This document shows positions 36,121-46,000 of a stretch of DNA of 64,000 bases, in pieces. Made by a program: the position numbers and the translations under genes. Position 1 is the stretch's first letter. Each line of letters starts with the position of its first letter. A model generated the notes under the pieces. That model was not told the origin of the DNA. It searched no databases and worked only from the letters and a program-made list of their open reading frames with translations. The stretch spans positions 23,494 through 87,493 of the forward strand of contig DATKOF010000035.1 in NCBI GenBank assembly GCA_035524795.1, read 5' to 3'. This DNA comes from DATKOF01 sp035524795. Lineage in GTDB: Bacteria > Pseudomonadota > Gammaproteobacteria > Burkholderiales > SG8-41.

Positions 36121-37190
36121 TGCCGAATCCCGTCAACATGCCGCCCGGCTCGATCGTACTCGATGTCATCGGAACCGAATTGACCGATGACGATCGTCGC
36201 CGGCTCGCCCACCCGCAGACCGGCGGCGTCATCCTGTTCACGCGCAATTACGAATCCCCGCAGCAGCTGGAGCAGCTGACCCGGGAGATCCATGCGCTGC
36301 GCCGGCCACCGCTGTTGATCATGGCCGATCAGGAAGGCGGCAGGGTGCAGCGCTTCCGCGAGGGGTTCACCGCGTTGCCCGCGATGCGCGAGCTCGGCGT
36401 GCTGTGGGATGAAGATTCTGTCCACGCGCGCCGGCTCGCCCGCTGCACCGGGCACGTGCTGGCGGCCGAACTGCGCGCACACGGCGTCGATCTGAGCCTG
36501 ACACCGGTGCTCGACATCGATCATGGCCGCAGCAGCGTCATCGGCGATCGCGCATTTCACCATGATCCGCAGGCGATCGGCGAACTGGCGTCGGGCCTGA
36601 TACACGGCATGCGTGACGCCGGAATGTCCTCCGTCGGCAAGCATTTCCCCGGGCACGGTCACGTCGCCGTCGATTCTCACCATGAGCTGCCGGTCGACAA
36701 CCGGTCGTACGCGGGGATCGAGGCCGTCGACATGGTCCCGTTCCGGCGCCTGATCGGCAACGGGCTGGGCGGCATGATGCCGGCACATGTCGTTTATCCC
36801 CAGGTCGATCAACGGCCGGCGGGTTTCTCCGAAATCTGGCTCAAACAAATACTGCGCGGCACCCTTGGGTTCGATGGCGTGATTTTCAGCGACGATCTGT
36901 CGATGGCGGGTGCGCGCTGGGCCGGCGGCATCGTGCAGCGCGCGCAGGCCGCGCTGGATGCGGGCTGCGACATGGTGCTGGTCTGCAATGACGCACAGGC
37001 TGCCGACGAATTGCTGGCGGGACTCGATCATCCATTACCGGCCCTCGGCATGGTGCGGCTGCTGCGCCTGCACGGCCACAGCGCGACGGAGTCTCCGGCG
37101 CAGCTCGCGCGCGACCCCGTTTATCTGGAGGCGGTCGCCACCGTGCGTACGATCGGCGCCAGAAACGGCGAATTGCCGCTCTACCGTTGA
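36120..37190 (+). CDS. nagZ: Beta-N-acetylhexosaminidase NagZ
   Basis: Cytoplasmic GH3 glycosidase that removes GlcNAc from anhydro-muropeptides during cell-wall recycling. The NagZ motif KHFPGHGHVAVDSHHELP contains the catalytic His loop, and FDGVIFSDDLSMAGA contains the nucleophile Asp. ADQEGGRVQRFREGFT is the substrate-binding segment. 356 residues, slightly longer than the usual 335-345. Confidence 0.95.
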   Translation: MPNPVNMPPGSIVLDVIGTELTDDDRRRLAHPQTGGVILFTRNYESPQQLEQLTREIHALRRPPLLIMADQEGGRVQRFREGFTALPAMRELGVLWDEDSVHARRLARCTGHVLAAELRAHGVDLSLTPVLDIDHGRSSVIGDRAFHHDPQAIGELASGLIHGMRDAGMSSVGKHFPGHGHVAVDSHHELPVDNRSYAGIEAVDMVPFRRLIGNGLGGMMPAHVVYPQVDQRPAGFSEIWLKQILRGTLGFDGVIFSDDLSMAGARWAGGIVQRAQAALDAGCDMVLVCNDAQAADELLAGLDHPLPALGMVRLLRLHGHSATESPAQLARDPVYLEAVATVRTIGARNGELPLYR

Positions 37191-37245
37191 AATACTGTAC
37201 CGTCGTTATAAGCTAGCGGCATCTGTCACCATTGCGAGGCCTCCC

Positions 37246-37431
37246 ATGCCCTATGTCAATATCCGCATCGCCGGTTCTCTGACGCGCGAGCAGCGCGAAA
37301 AAATCGCCGCGGAAATCACCGATACCCTGGAACGGATTGCCCATAAGCCCAGGTCTTATACCTATATCGCGTTCGACGAGCTGCCTGACGAAAAATGGGC
37401 GATCGCGGGCAAGCTGCTGGACGCCGACTGA
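37246..37431 (+). CDS. 4-oxalocrotonate tautomerase-family protein
   Basis: A 61-residue protein with the family's N-terminal catalytic Pro directly after Met (PYVNIRIAGSLTREQRE). It has the tautomerase beta-alpha-beta pattern, including YIAFDELPDEKWAIAGKLL. The substrate is unknown; such small tautomerases occur singly in many genomes. ATG 37246 is preceded by GCGAGG. The long upstream open frame lies inside nagZ and is a shadow. Confidence 0.85.
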   Translation: MPYVNIRIAGSLTREQREKIAAEITDTLERIAHKPRSYTYIAFDELPDEKWAIAGKLLDAD

Positions 37432-37448
37432 CCCTGCCGCAATCGCGC

Positions 37449-39251
37449 ATGTTCAAAGCCGATTCCGTCGTCGCCGGCCTGCCGCATCTGCCGGGTGTTT
37501 ACCGCATGGTCAACACGGCGGCGGAAACGCTTTATGTCGGCAAGGCGCGCGATCTCAAGCAACGGGTTTCTTCGTACTTCCGGAAGACTTCCGGCCTGTC
37601 GCCGCGCATTCGTTCGATGCTGGAGCAGGTGGCGACAGTCGAAACCACGGTCACGCGCTCGGAGGCGGAGGCGCTGCTGCTCGAAAACAATCTGATTAAA
37701 TCACTGAGCCCGAAATACAACATACTGTTCAGGGACGACAAATCGTATCCATATCTGATGTTGAGCGGGCATCAGTTCCCGCGTCTGGCGTTTCACCGCG
37801 GCGGACTCGACCCGCGGCACCGCTACTTCGGACCTTTCCCCAGTGCCGGCGCAGTACGCGAAAGCATACAGCTGCTGCAGCGCGTGTTCCGGCTGCGCAC
37901 CTGCAGCGATGGCGTGTTCGAAAACCGGTCACGGCCCTGTCTGCTGCACCAGATTCGACGCTGTACGGCGCCGTGCGTCGGCCTGGTTTCCGCGGTCGAT
38001 TATGCGGCGGATGTCAAAGGCGCCGAGTTGTTTCTGCACGGCAAGGATACCGAAGCAGTCGACGAACTGGTCGTGCGCATGAATGCGGCGGCGGAACGCC
38101 GAGACTATGAGCAGGCGGCCGTCTACCGGGACCAGGTCAGGACGCTGCGCCAGGTGCGCGAAAAACAGTTCGTCAGCAGCCGGCTGGAACACGACAGCGA
38201 CGTCATCGCGTGCGCGGTCGAAGGTGACATCGCGTGCGTGAATCTGGTGATGATCCGCGGCGGACATCATCTCGGGGACAGGAATTTCTTCCCGCGCAAT
38301 GCTGCGGATCATGACGCCGCGCGCATCATCGAGGCCTTCATCAGCCAGCATTATCTGAGCCGGCACGTGCCGCCGGTCATCATCGTCGGGGAAAGGATCG
38401 CTTCTGCTGCGCTGGTACAGACGTTGAGCAGCCAGACGGAACGCAGGGTGCGAATAGTGACGCGCCCCGGCGGCGAGCGGCGCGGCTGGCTGGACATGGC
38501 GCAGAAAAACGCGCAGCTTGGAGCGCGACAGCAGATAGGGATGCACGCCACCCAGGAGGCGCGCCTACAAGCATTGCAGCAGGCGCTCGGCGCGACTGAA
38601 GCGATACAGCGCATCGAATGCTTCGATATCAGTCATACCATGGGCGAGGCAACGGTGGCATCCTGCGTGGTCTACGACCGCGCCGCCATGCAGAAATCCG
38701 AATACCGGCATTTCAACATCGAGACCGTGGCGCCCGGAGATGATTACGGCGCGATGCGCGAAGTGCTGACACGTCGCTATGGCCGCAGCATGACGGGCGG
38801 AAGCAAGCTGCCGAATCTGGTGCTGATCGACGGCGGCAGGGGCCAGGTCGGCGTCGCCTGTGAAGTATTCGCGGACCTCGGCTTGTCCGACGTAGTGCTG
38901 GTCGGTGTCGCCAAGGGAGCGGAACGCAAACCCGGTCTCGAACAGCTGATCATTCCGGGCCGGGCGGAGCCGCTGCAATTGCCGGCCGCACATCCTGCGC
39001 TGCACTTGATCCAGCAGATTCGCGACGAAGCGCACCGCTTTGCAATCCAGGGACACCGTGCGCGTCGTGGCAGGGCGCGCACGACCTCAGTGCTTGAACG
39101 GATCGAAGGCGTCGGCGCCAAACGCCGGCAACGGCTGCTCGCACATTTCGGCGGCCTGCGGGGGCTGCTGTCGGCGAGCGTCGACGAACTGGTGCGGGTC
39201 GAGGGCATCAGCCGGCCGCTCGCCGAACGCATCTATGAAGAGCTGCATTGA
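37449..39251 (+). CDS. uvrC: UvrABC excinuclease subunit C
   Basis: Makes both incisions in nucleotide excision repair. The N-terminal GIY-YIG domain is PHLPGVYRMVNTAAETLYVG. The UVR motif region (AERRDYEQAAVYRDQVRTLR) contacts UvrB. The RNase-H-like C-terminal nuclease domain has IECFDISHTMGEATVASCVV and LVLIDGGRGQ. The helix-hairpin-helix pair ends RIEGVGAKRRQRLLAHFGG. 600 residues from ATG 37449. Confidence 0.96.
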   Translation: MFKADSVVAGLPHLPGVYRMVNTAAETLYVGKARDLKQRVSSYFRKTSGLSPRIRSMLEQVATVETTVTRSEAEALLLENNLIKSLSPKYNILFRDDKSYPYLMLSGHQFPRLAFHRGGLDPRHRYFGPFPSAGAVRESIQLLQRVFRLRTCSDGVFENRSRPCLLHQIRRCTAPCVGLVSAVDYAADVKGAELFLHGKDTEAVDELVVRMNAAAERRDYEQAAVYRDQVRTLRQVREKQFVSSRLEHDSDVIACAVEGDIACVNLVMIRGGHHLGDRNFFPRNAADHDAARIIEAFISQHYLSRHVPPVIIVGERIASAALVQTLSSQTERRVRIVTRPGGERRGWLDMAQKNAQLGARQQIGMHATQEARLQALQQALGATEAIQRIECFDISHTMGEATVASCVVYDRAAMQKSEYRHFNIETVAPGDDYGAMREVLTRRYGRSMTGGSKLPNLVLIDGGRGQVGVACEVFADLGLSDVVLVGVAKGAERKPGLEQLIIPGRAEPLQLPAAHPALHLIQQIRDEAHRFAIQGHRARRGRARTTSVLERIEGVGAKRRQRLLAHFGGLRGLLSASVDELVRVEGISRPLAERIYEELH

Positions 39252-39820
39252 TGCCATTGACCATTCCGAATCTGCTGACTTGGCTGCGCATCGCCCTGAT
39301 TCCGCTGTTCGTCGGCGTTTTCTATTTTAAAGAGGACTGGCTGCCGCTAGCCGCTCAGAACCTTGCGGCGACCACGATCTTCGTGGTTGCCGCGATCACT
39401 GACGGGTTCGACGGCTGGCTGGCGCGCCGCCTGCATCAGACTTCGGCATTTGGAGCTTTTCTCGATCCGGTGGCGGACAAGCTGATGGTGGCCGCGGCGC
39501 TGATCGTGCTGCTGCAGCTCGGGCGCGTCGACGCGATCGTGGCGCTGATCATCATCGGCCGCGAGATCACGATCTCGGCGCTTCGCGAATGGATGGCCCG
39601 ACTCGGGGAATCGAAAAGCGTCGCCGTTTCCTTCCTCGGCAAGATCAAAACCATATCGCAGATGATCGCGATCCCGCTGCTGCTGTACGCGGAGCCGATC
39701 GGGAAATTCCGGCCGCAGCTGGTGGGCACCTGGCTGATCTACATCGCGGCGGCGTTGACGCTGATATCGATGTTCTATTACCTCAAGGTCGCTTTGCCGC
39801 AGGCGATCAAGCACGGATGA
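39251..39820 (+). CDS. pgsA: CDP-diacylglycerol--glycerol-3-phosphate phosphatidyltransferase
   Basis: Makes phosphatidylglycerophosphate, the precursor of phosphatidylglycerol and cardiolipin. The CDP-alcohol phosphotransferase motif DGWLARR-x8-GAFLDPVAD is present (DG..AR...G...D...D). Several membrane helices, 189 residues. ATG 39251 overlaps the uvrC TGA. Its position after uvrC is conserved in many proteobacteria. Confidence 0.95.
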   Translation: MPLTIPNLLTWLRIALIPLFVGVFYFKEDWLPLAAQNLAATTIFVVAAITDGFDGWLARRLHQTSAFGAFLDPVADKLMVAAALIVLLQLGRVDAIVALIIIGREITISALREWMARLGESKSVAVSFLGKIKTISQMIAIPLLLYAEPIGKFRPQLVGTWLIYIAAALTLISMFYYLKVALPQAIKHG

Positions 39821-39838
39821 GACCGCCTTCGCGTTTCC

Positions 39839-39867
39839 TTGAACGCGAATGTCGGACAGCATATAAT
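39839..39867 (+). promoter_or_regulatory. Strong sigma-70 promoter for tRNA-Gly
   Basis: TTGAAC (39839-39844), 17-base spacer, then a perfect TATAAT (39862-39867). Predicted start of transcription is near 39874, about seven bases before the tRNA 5' end, so the leader is very short. Confidence 0.8.
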
Positions 39868-39880
39868 TAAAGGCCTTTTT

Positions 39881-39956
39881 GCGGGAATAGCTCAGTTGGT
39901 AGAGCGCAACCTTGCCAAGGTTGAGGTCGGGAGTTCGAGACTCCTTTCCCGCTCCA
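39881..39956 (+). tRNA. tRNA-Gly (GCC)
   Basis: 76 bases folding into a full cloverleaf. The acceptor stem is GCGGGAA/TTCCCGC, the D arm includes GCTCAGTTGGTAGAGC, and the anticodon GCC is at 39914-39916 in loop CTTGCCAAG. The T arm is GGGAGTTCGAGACTCC. The CCA end is encoded. Confidence 0.97.
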
Positions 39957-39962
39957 GATTCC

Positions 39963-40006
39963 GGGAAAACGAAGCAGGTTCGGCCACTTCGTTTTCCCTT
40001 TTGTTT
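39963..40006 (+). terminator. Rho-independent terminator between the two tRNAs
   Basis: A perfect 12-base stem (GGGAAAACGAAG at 39963-39974 with CTTCGTTTTCCC at 39987-39998), a 12-base loop and a T-rich tail (TTTTGTTT). It begins seven bases after tRNA-Gly and would separate tRNA-Gly from tRNA-Cys unless read-through occurs. Confidence 0.8.
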
Positions 40007-40012
40007 ATGCGC

Positions 40013-40086
40013 GGCGGGGTGGCAGAGTGGTTATGCAGCGGCCTGCAAAGCCGTGGACGCCGGTTCGATTCCGACCCCCGCCTCCA
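40013..40086 (+). tRNA. tRNA-Cys (GCA)
   Basis: 74 bases with acceptor stem GGCGGGG/CCCCGCC, anticodon GCA at 40045-40047 (loop CTGCAAA), T arm CCGGTTCGATTCCGA-like, and encoded CCA. It begins six to seven bases after the T-rich terminator tail; no separate promoter is obvious in that small gap. Confidence 0.95.
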
Positions 40087-40131
40087 ATCTTGCAGAGAGC
40101 ACCCACGGACGAAACAAAGGCAGACAGCACC

Positions 40132-40605
40132 TCAGTTCGTTGCGGACGCCGCCCGTTTCAACAGGGAACGCAGTGAACGATTGCGGTCCTGCAGGTCGCG
40201 GGCCAACTGTACCGCGATCATGTAAAGCAGGTGGTTGTTGATCGGCGGAGCCGAGCGCGCAAGTTTCTCAAATTCCTGCCGCGGCAGCGAAGCCGCAGTG
40301 ACCGGTTCTACCGCAGTGCAGGTGGCGGCCGCGGGTATGTCGCTGAGCAGGGATAGCAGACCGAACATTTCGCCGCTGCGCAATTCTTTTATTTCCCGCT
40401 CCTGCCCGTTGATCTCGTCGCGATAGCTGACGCGCACGCCGCCGTTGATGATCAGATAAAGGGCTTCCCCTTGGCTACCCTGATCGATGAAAGTGTGACC
40501 GGCATCGTAGGTGTTGACGCTGAATGAATCTATCAGCGCATCCACATATGATTCCGAAAAGCTCTCGAAGGCCGGCAGCGTTCTGAGAAAGGCTTTCAGT
40601 TCCAT
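40132..40605 (-). CDS. Cyclic-nucleotide-binding-domain protein, single domain
   Basis: 157 residues consisting of one cNMP/CRP-type effector domain (FSESYVDALIDSFSVNTYDA, then GEALYLIINGGVRVSY and LRSGEMFGLLSLLSDIPAAA) and a C-terminal helix (NHLLYMIAVQLARDLQDRNR). No DNA-binding, kinase or transport domain is attached. It follows the similar gene 40613-41161 after seven bases, so the two form one unit. The ligand is unknown; the phosphate-binding RxA signature of true cAMP sites is not obvious. Confidence 0.8.
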   Translation of the reverse strand: MELKAFLRTLPAFESFSESYVDALIDSFSVNTYDAGHTFIDQGSQGEALYLIINGGVRVSYRDEINGQEREIKELRSGEMFGLLSLLSDIPAAATCTAVEPVTAASLPRQEFEKLARSAPPINNHLLYMIAVQLARDLQDRNRSLRSLLKRAASATN

Positions 40606-40612
40606 TGCGTCT

Positions 40613-41161
40613 TCAGCCGCCGAACATCTTGCCGAAAAATCCCTGTATCGTCATGTTCATCAGCTCCTGTTCGGTAACCTTGGGTTTGCCCGTGCCGGAG
40701 GAAGGCGAATCTTCCCTCGGGATTCGGGATAACGACTGGGTCGAGGCGCGCAACCGGGCGGCCAGCATGTTGACCAGGTATTTGAGCAGCACCGCCGCCA
40801 TTTCCTGATCGTTGTTGATCAGGTTTTCGAATGTCTGATGGCGCAGTCGGAGAAAGCGCGTGGCGACCATCGTCGTGACAGTGGAGCTGGCCAGCAATTC
40901 CCCGCTCAACACGGAAACTTCGCCAAGCCATTCGCCCGGCCCGAGCTGGCCAAGATTGATGGACTGGCCACCTTCTTCCACTGAAATCGACACTTGGCCG
41001 CTCAATATCATGTAGAGCGAATCGACCGGCATGCGGTCGCGGATGATTCGGCGGCCAGCCGGCAGTTCGGTCATGGTTGTGGAGCTCAGCAGCCGTTCCA
41101 GGTTCTTTGACCCCAGATCACGTGCCAATTCCGGAAATTTTTCCTGAAACTCTGACACCAT
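40613..41161 (-). CDS. Cyclic-nucleotide-binding-domain protein with C-terminal tail
   Basis: 182 residues. A CRP-type effector domain (about 30-150: DSLYMILSGQVSISVEEGG, LGPGEWLGEVSVLSGE, ASSTVTTMVATRFLRLRH) is followed by a helix and a flexible polar tail (IPREDSPSSGTGKPKV) that ends hydrophobic (MTIQGFFGKMFGG). No output domain. First gene of a two-gene unit divergent from the two-partner secretion genes at 41383, so the proteins may regulate or assist that locus; that is inference. Confidence 0.78.
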   Translation of the reverse strand: MVSEFQEKFPELARDLGSKNLERLLSSTTMTELPAGRRIIRDRMPVDSLYMILSGQVSISVEEGGQSINLGQLGPGEWLGEVSVLSGELLASSTVTTMVATRFLRLRHQTFENLINNDQEMAAVLLKYLVNMLAARLRASTQSLSRIPREDSPSSGTGKPKVTEQELMNMTIQGFFGKMFGG

Positions 41162-41196
41162 TACGCGTATTCTCTCGCCATCGTTGAAAACATTTT

Positions 41197-41218
41197 ATTT
41201 CATATCATGCCATGAAAT
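41197..41218. promoter_or_regulatory. Inverted repeat in divergent intergenic region
   Basis: ATTTCAT (41197-41203) and ATGAAAT (41212-41218), perfect 7-base arms with an 8-base spacer. The repeat lies between the cNMP-domain genes and the tpsB gene, where a dimeric regulator could bind. A possible -10 box for tpsB (TATAGAAT, 41322-41329) has no good -35. Role unproven. Confidence 0.3.
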
Positions 41219-41382
41219 ACGGTCGCATCTCCCGGTAATTTGCCTGCATTTGTTGCGGAATCACCGTGGAAGACAGACGCGGCGGGCGATGCTTTTCCCT
41301 CAACTGGCACAGATAAATCATTATAGAATCCATTTCTCGTTGTGCCGTATCCGGCCGCTTATGAACCATCCGATAGGTAGTG

Positions 41383-43002
41383 ATGCCTTTGATTCGTATC
41401 AAAATTGCAGGAGCGGTCGCGATAACGATGCTGTGCTTTTCCGCCGCCCGGGCGCAGGTCGTTCAGACGCCGGGGGGCGTGGGCGCGACCCTGGGCGAAC
41501 ACAAACCGACGGTGCCGCCGACGCCGGCGGAGCTGGTATTTCCCGCTGAGCCCAGGATAATGCACGACCCGAACGCCAGGCGGTTTACCGTCAATCGCTT
41601 CAAGCTGGTCGGCAACACGGTATTTTCCGATCTGGTACTGCAAAGGCTGCTCGAAGGCTATCTCGACCTGCAGCTCAATCTCTACGACCTGACCAAGGCG
41701 GCAGACCGCATCACGCGGTTTTACCGCGACCATGGTTATGCAGTGGCGCGCGCGGTCATTCCCGCGCAGAAAGTTGAGAACGGTACCGTCCGCATCGAAG
41801 TCATCGAGGGGCGCATCGACAAAATAATGGTGGCCGGAAACAAACGCTTTCCGAAATCGCTGGTCCTGTCGCGCACCAAGGATCTTGCTGATGGCAGCAT
41901 CGTCGAGATGGACAGGCTGGAACGCGACTTGCTGCTGCTCAACGATATCCCAGGTCTGACGGCGCGCGCCGTCCTCCAGCCGGGCGAAAAATTCGGCACC
42001 ACAGATGCCGTGCTCAATGTCCGGGAACAGCCGCTGCAGGGGGACGTCACGGTCGATAATTACGGGCGACAGGAAATCGGCCAGACCCGGGTGGACGCGA
42101 CGCTGAGCCTGAACGATCCTCTTGGCATCGGCGATCAGTTTGGCCTGGAAGGGTTGGTGTCGGACAGTAAACTGCTGCGCTACCAGCACTTTAATTACAA
42201 TCTGCCGGTGGGCAGCCGCGGCACCCGTCTTGGTTACGATTATTCGTCGGTGCATTATGAAGTGGCGGGGGATTTCGCCGCGCTTGGCGTCGAGGGAGAC
42301 ATCCATACACGGGAACTGACATTGACGCATCCGATCGTGCGCACACGCGCCGAAAACGTCATATTCAGCATCGGTGGGCGCAGTTCTACATTGGCGCAAC
42401 AGGCGCTGGCAACGCCGATTTCGGATTCCAGAGTCAATCTGATGAATCTGAGCCTGCTCTACAATCGCATCCACGACGACGCGTCGATCACCAACGCGGT
42501 GCTGCAGTTTTCGAGCAATTTCAAGGATGATGACAACGGCACCCGGCAAAACACGGAAAAGGGAAAGTTGGAGCTGGACGTGAATCACCTGCAGCCGATC
42601 GGCCGCGACTGGGATCTGTATTTGCGCGGCGATTTCGTGAAAAGCATCCAGACGCTGCCCGACAGCGAAAAATTCAATCTCGGCGGTCCGGACAGCGTGC
42701 GTGGCTTCCGTCCCGCCGAGCTGCGCGGCGACAACGGCTATCTGGCCCAGCTGGAACTGCGACGCAACTTTGCGACCGGCAGCGTGCCGGGAGTAGTCAG
42801 ACTTTATGGCGATGCCGGGCAGGTCGAAAACAATGCCTTCCCCGGCAGCGATGAATTACGCAGTCTGGGAGCAGGGCTGAGCCTTTTCTTCAAGCGGCAC
42901 CTGACTGCAAAGCTCGACTACGCGGTGCCGATCAACAATTCGGCGGCAACTGACGCGCGCAATCACGGCCGGCTGTGGGCGAGCCTCGGCGCCAGTTTCT
43001 GA
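41383..43002 (+). CDS. TpsB two-partner secretion transporter (FhaC/ShlB family)
   Basis: Outer-membrane Omp85-superfamily transporter for the TpsA protein encoded next. Signal peptide MPLIRIKIAGAVAITMLCFS.. ending ARAQ. Tandem POTRA domains (about 65-215) begin RRFTVNRFKLVGNTVFSDLV, with VENGTVRIEVIEGRIDKI in the first. The C-terminal barrel carries the lid-loop motif GGPDSVRGFRPAELRGDNGY and ends in Phe. 539 residues, as usual. ATG 41383 preferred over GTG 41380. The gap to tpsA is only four bases. Confidence 0.93.
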   Translation: MPLIRIKIAGAVAITMLCFSAARAQVVQTPGGVGATLGEHKPTVPPTPAELVFPAEPRIMHDPNARRFTVNRFKLVGNTVFSDLVLQRLLEGYLDLQLNLYDLTKAADRITRFYRDHGYAVARAVIPAQKVENGTVRIEVIEGRIDKIMVAGNKRFPKSLVLSRTKDLADGSIVEMDRLERDLLLLNDIPGLTARAVLQPGEKFGTTDAVLNVREQPLQGDVTVDNYGRQEIGQTRVDATLSLNDPLGIGDQFGLEGLVSDSKLLRYQHFNYNLPVGSRGTRLGYDYSSVHYEVAGDFAALGVEGDIHTRELTLTHPIVRTRAENVIFSIGGRSSTLAQQALATPISDSRVNLMNLSLLYNRIHDDASITNAVLQFSSNFKDDDNGTRQNTEKGKLELDVNHLQPIGRDWDLYLRGDFVKSIQTLPDSEKFNLGGPDSVRGFRPAELRGDNGYLAQLELRRNFATGSVPGVVRLYGDAGQVENNAFPGSDELRSLGAGLSLFFKRHLTAKLDYAVPINNSAATDARNHGRLWASLGASF

Positions 43003-43006
43003 TCGC

Positions 43007-46000
43007 ATGAGCGGCGCACAATTCAGGATCAAGCCGCTTGTTCTGGCGTTGCGCCGGATCGGCATCGGCACCCTGATCGTATCGGCGGCCACCTCGGCCT
43101 TCATCGGCCGCGCGCGCGCCGACCTGCCGACCGGCGGCACGGTTGCCGCCGGCGCCGCTGCCATCAGCAATTCCGATGCGAACCATCAGACAGTCACCCA
43201 GACCACCGACAAGGCCATCATCAACTGGAGCACGTTCTCGATCGGCGCGCCGGACGCGGTGCGCTTCGTGCAGCCCGCCGCCAGTTCGGTGATCCTGAAC
43301 CGCGTGGTCGGCGGCAGCTCCTCGTCGATCCTGGGCAGCCTGTCGGCCAACGGTCAGGTGTTTCTGGTCAATCCGCAAGGAATCTATTTTGGCGCTGGCG
43401 CCAGCATTGATGTCGGTGGACTGGTCGCGACGACGCTGAACATTTCCGACGGTAATTTTCTGAACGGCAATTACGTTTTCCGGCGCGACCCCGCCGCGCC
43501 GTTACGCGCCGAAGTCGTCAATCAGGGGAACATCACCGTCGGCCCCGGCGGCTACGTGGTACTGATGGGCGATCATGTCAGCAACAGCGGTACGATCCAG
43601 GCGCAGCTCGGCACCGTGGTCATGGCAGCCGGCAATCAACTCGCGCTCGATCTCGACGGCGACCGCTTGATCAGTTACAGCATCAGCGAAAAAACCCTGA
43701 ACGATGCGGCCGACGTCAGCAACTCCGGCTCGATCTTTGCCGACGGCGGCAAGGTGTATCTGACCGCGGTGGTCGCGCGCAACGTCGAAGGCAGCGTCGT
43801 CAACAACAGCGGCCTGATTCAGGCGCGCGGTACTGTCGAGCAGGATGGCGCGATTTATCTGACCGGCGAGGGCGGCGGCGTGACCGCAGGCGGCACGCTT
43901 GATGTCGGTGGAGTAAGCGGTGGCAGCGTCACGCTGCAGTCCGACGCAACCACTTTGGCGACTGGCGCCATCAATGCGGTTGGCGCGGGCGGCAAAGGCG
44001 GCACTATCGAAGTGCTCGGGCAACAGGTCGGCTTGATGGGGCAGGCGAATATCGATGCCTCGGGGCAGAGCGACGGCGGCACGGTGCTGATTGGCGGTGA
44101 TCTTCACGGCGCCAATGCGCAAGTGCAAAACGCGACGCGTACTTATGTCGGCGCCGACGCGCAGATTCATGCCGACGCGCTGCAAAGCGGCGACGGCGGC
44201 AAGGTGGTCGTATGGGCGGACGATGTGACACGCTATTACGGTTCACTGAGCGCGCGTGGCGCCGAGGGTGGCAGCGGCGGCTTCGCCGAAGTGTCGGGCA
44301 AGGGTACACTCGATTTCAACGGCGGCGTTGATTTAACCGCGCCATCGGGAAATTTCGGCACGCTGCTGCTTGATCCCACCAACATTACAGTCGTCACCAG
44401 CGGCGCCAACGCCGCGATTACCGATGTCGACGCTTTCACCGACGCCGACCTGAGCGGCGGCTCCAAGATCGCACCGGCGACGCTGAATGCGGCCGGCGCC
44501 AACGTCGTGCTGCAGGCGCAGAACGACATCACGGTCACCGACGCGATCAATCTGACGACGACTCTCAACGCGAACCTGACGATGCAGGCCGGGCGCAGCA
44601 TCTTCGTCGATAACAGCATTGCGACCAACGGCAGCGGCAACGTCACGCTGGTCGCCAACAATACCGACAACAACGAGACCAATGCGGCGGGTGGCACGCT
44701 GACCGGCTCGGGTGGCACCAACCGCGGCAGCGGCGCGGCGCAACTCGTCGTCGACGGCGCGATCAGCACCGCTTCCGGCAACATCAAGCTCGTCAACAGC
44801 GCGGCAACTACCGGCGGCGGCGTGACCGGCACGGTCGAGGTCAACGCGCCGGTTTCGGTGACGAGCGGCAGCGGCACGATCACGATCAGCGGTGGCACCG
44901 ATGCGAATATCAACACCGGCGGCAATATCAGCACCGGCGGCACTGTCCGGCTGACCGGCGTTGCCGGCGCGGCACAGGAAACCGGCAGCGGCGAGATCAA
45001 CGCCGCTTCGCTGATCACCAGTTCGGCCACCGGCACCACGCTGAATGCCGCCAACACCGTCGCGAGCTTCAACGCGACCAATAGCGCCAGCGGTGGTGTA
45101 GCGCTGACCAATACCACGTCGAGCGGCGCGTTGAGTGTGACGGTCAGCGATACCGCAGGCAGCGTGACGATCGGCAATACCGGCAACATCACGGTTGCCA
45201 GCATCAGCGAAGGCAGCGGCGATGTCGGCGTCACCGCGAGCGGAACGCTGACCGAAAACGGCACCATCAGCACGACCACCAGCGGCAACGTCAGCCTGCA
45301 ATCGGTCAACACGCTGACCGCGAACGGCACAGTGCAGGCCGCAGGCACCGGCAGCGTGACGCTGCAGACGACCGGCTCGACGCAAAACGTTGTACTCGGT
45401 TCCGGCAGTCACATCGGGGCTTCCAACAATAGTGTTGCGATCAGCAGTACCGGCCAGTTGACGGATAACGGCACGACGTTGGCGGGCAGCAAACTCGCGC
45501 TCAAGGTCGGCGTCGGCGCGATCGGTTCGTCCGGCTCGCCGCTCAACGTCGCGGCGACGGCGGTCGCCGCGCAGGCGCCAGACGGCGTCTATCTGAGCAA
45601 GGCGAGCGGCGATCTCACGCTTGGCGGCGTTGGTTTGCTCGGCATTACCGGCGTCAGCACCACCAGTGGCGACGCGCCGATCCAGGTTACTGCCGGCGGC
45701 AATCTGACGGTCGCCGAAAATGTTGCCGCGAGCGGCGCCGGCGACGTCGCGCTCGCGACCGACAGCGGTGGCGCGCTGACCATAAATGCCGGTGCCGGCG
45801 TTACCACCTCGGGCGGCGACATTCTTTTGACCAGCGATGATTTTGTGATCAGCGGCACCAGATCCATCGCGGCCGGCAGCGGCACGGTCACTTTCGAAGT
45901 CGCGAATCCGGCGACCAGCGTCAGCCTCGGCGGCGGCCTTTCCGGCGCCGGTCTCAGCGCGGCCGAGTTGCAGCGCGTCAGCGCGCGGATACTCAAAATC

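Noticed and set aside
41290..41320. Possible sigma-54 site (TGGCAC) ahead of tpsB
   Set aside because: The -12 element (TTGC) is missing at the required distance.
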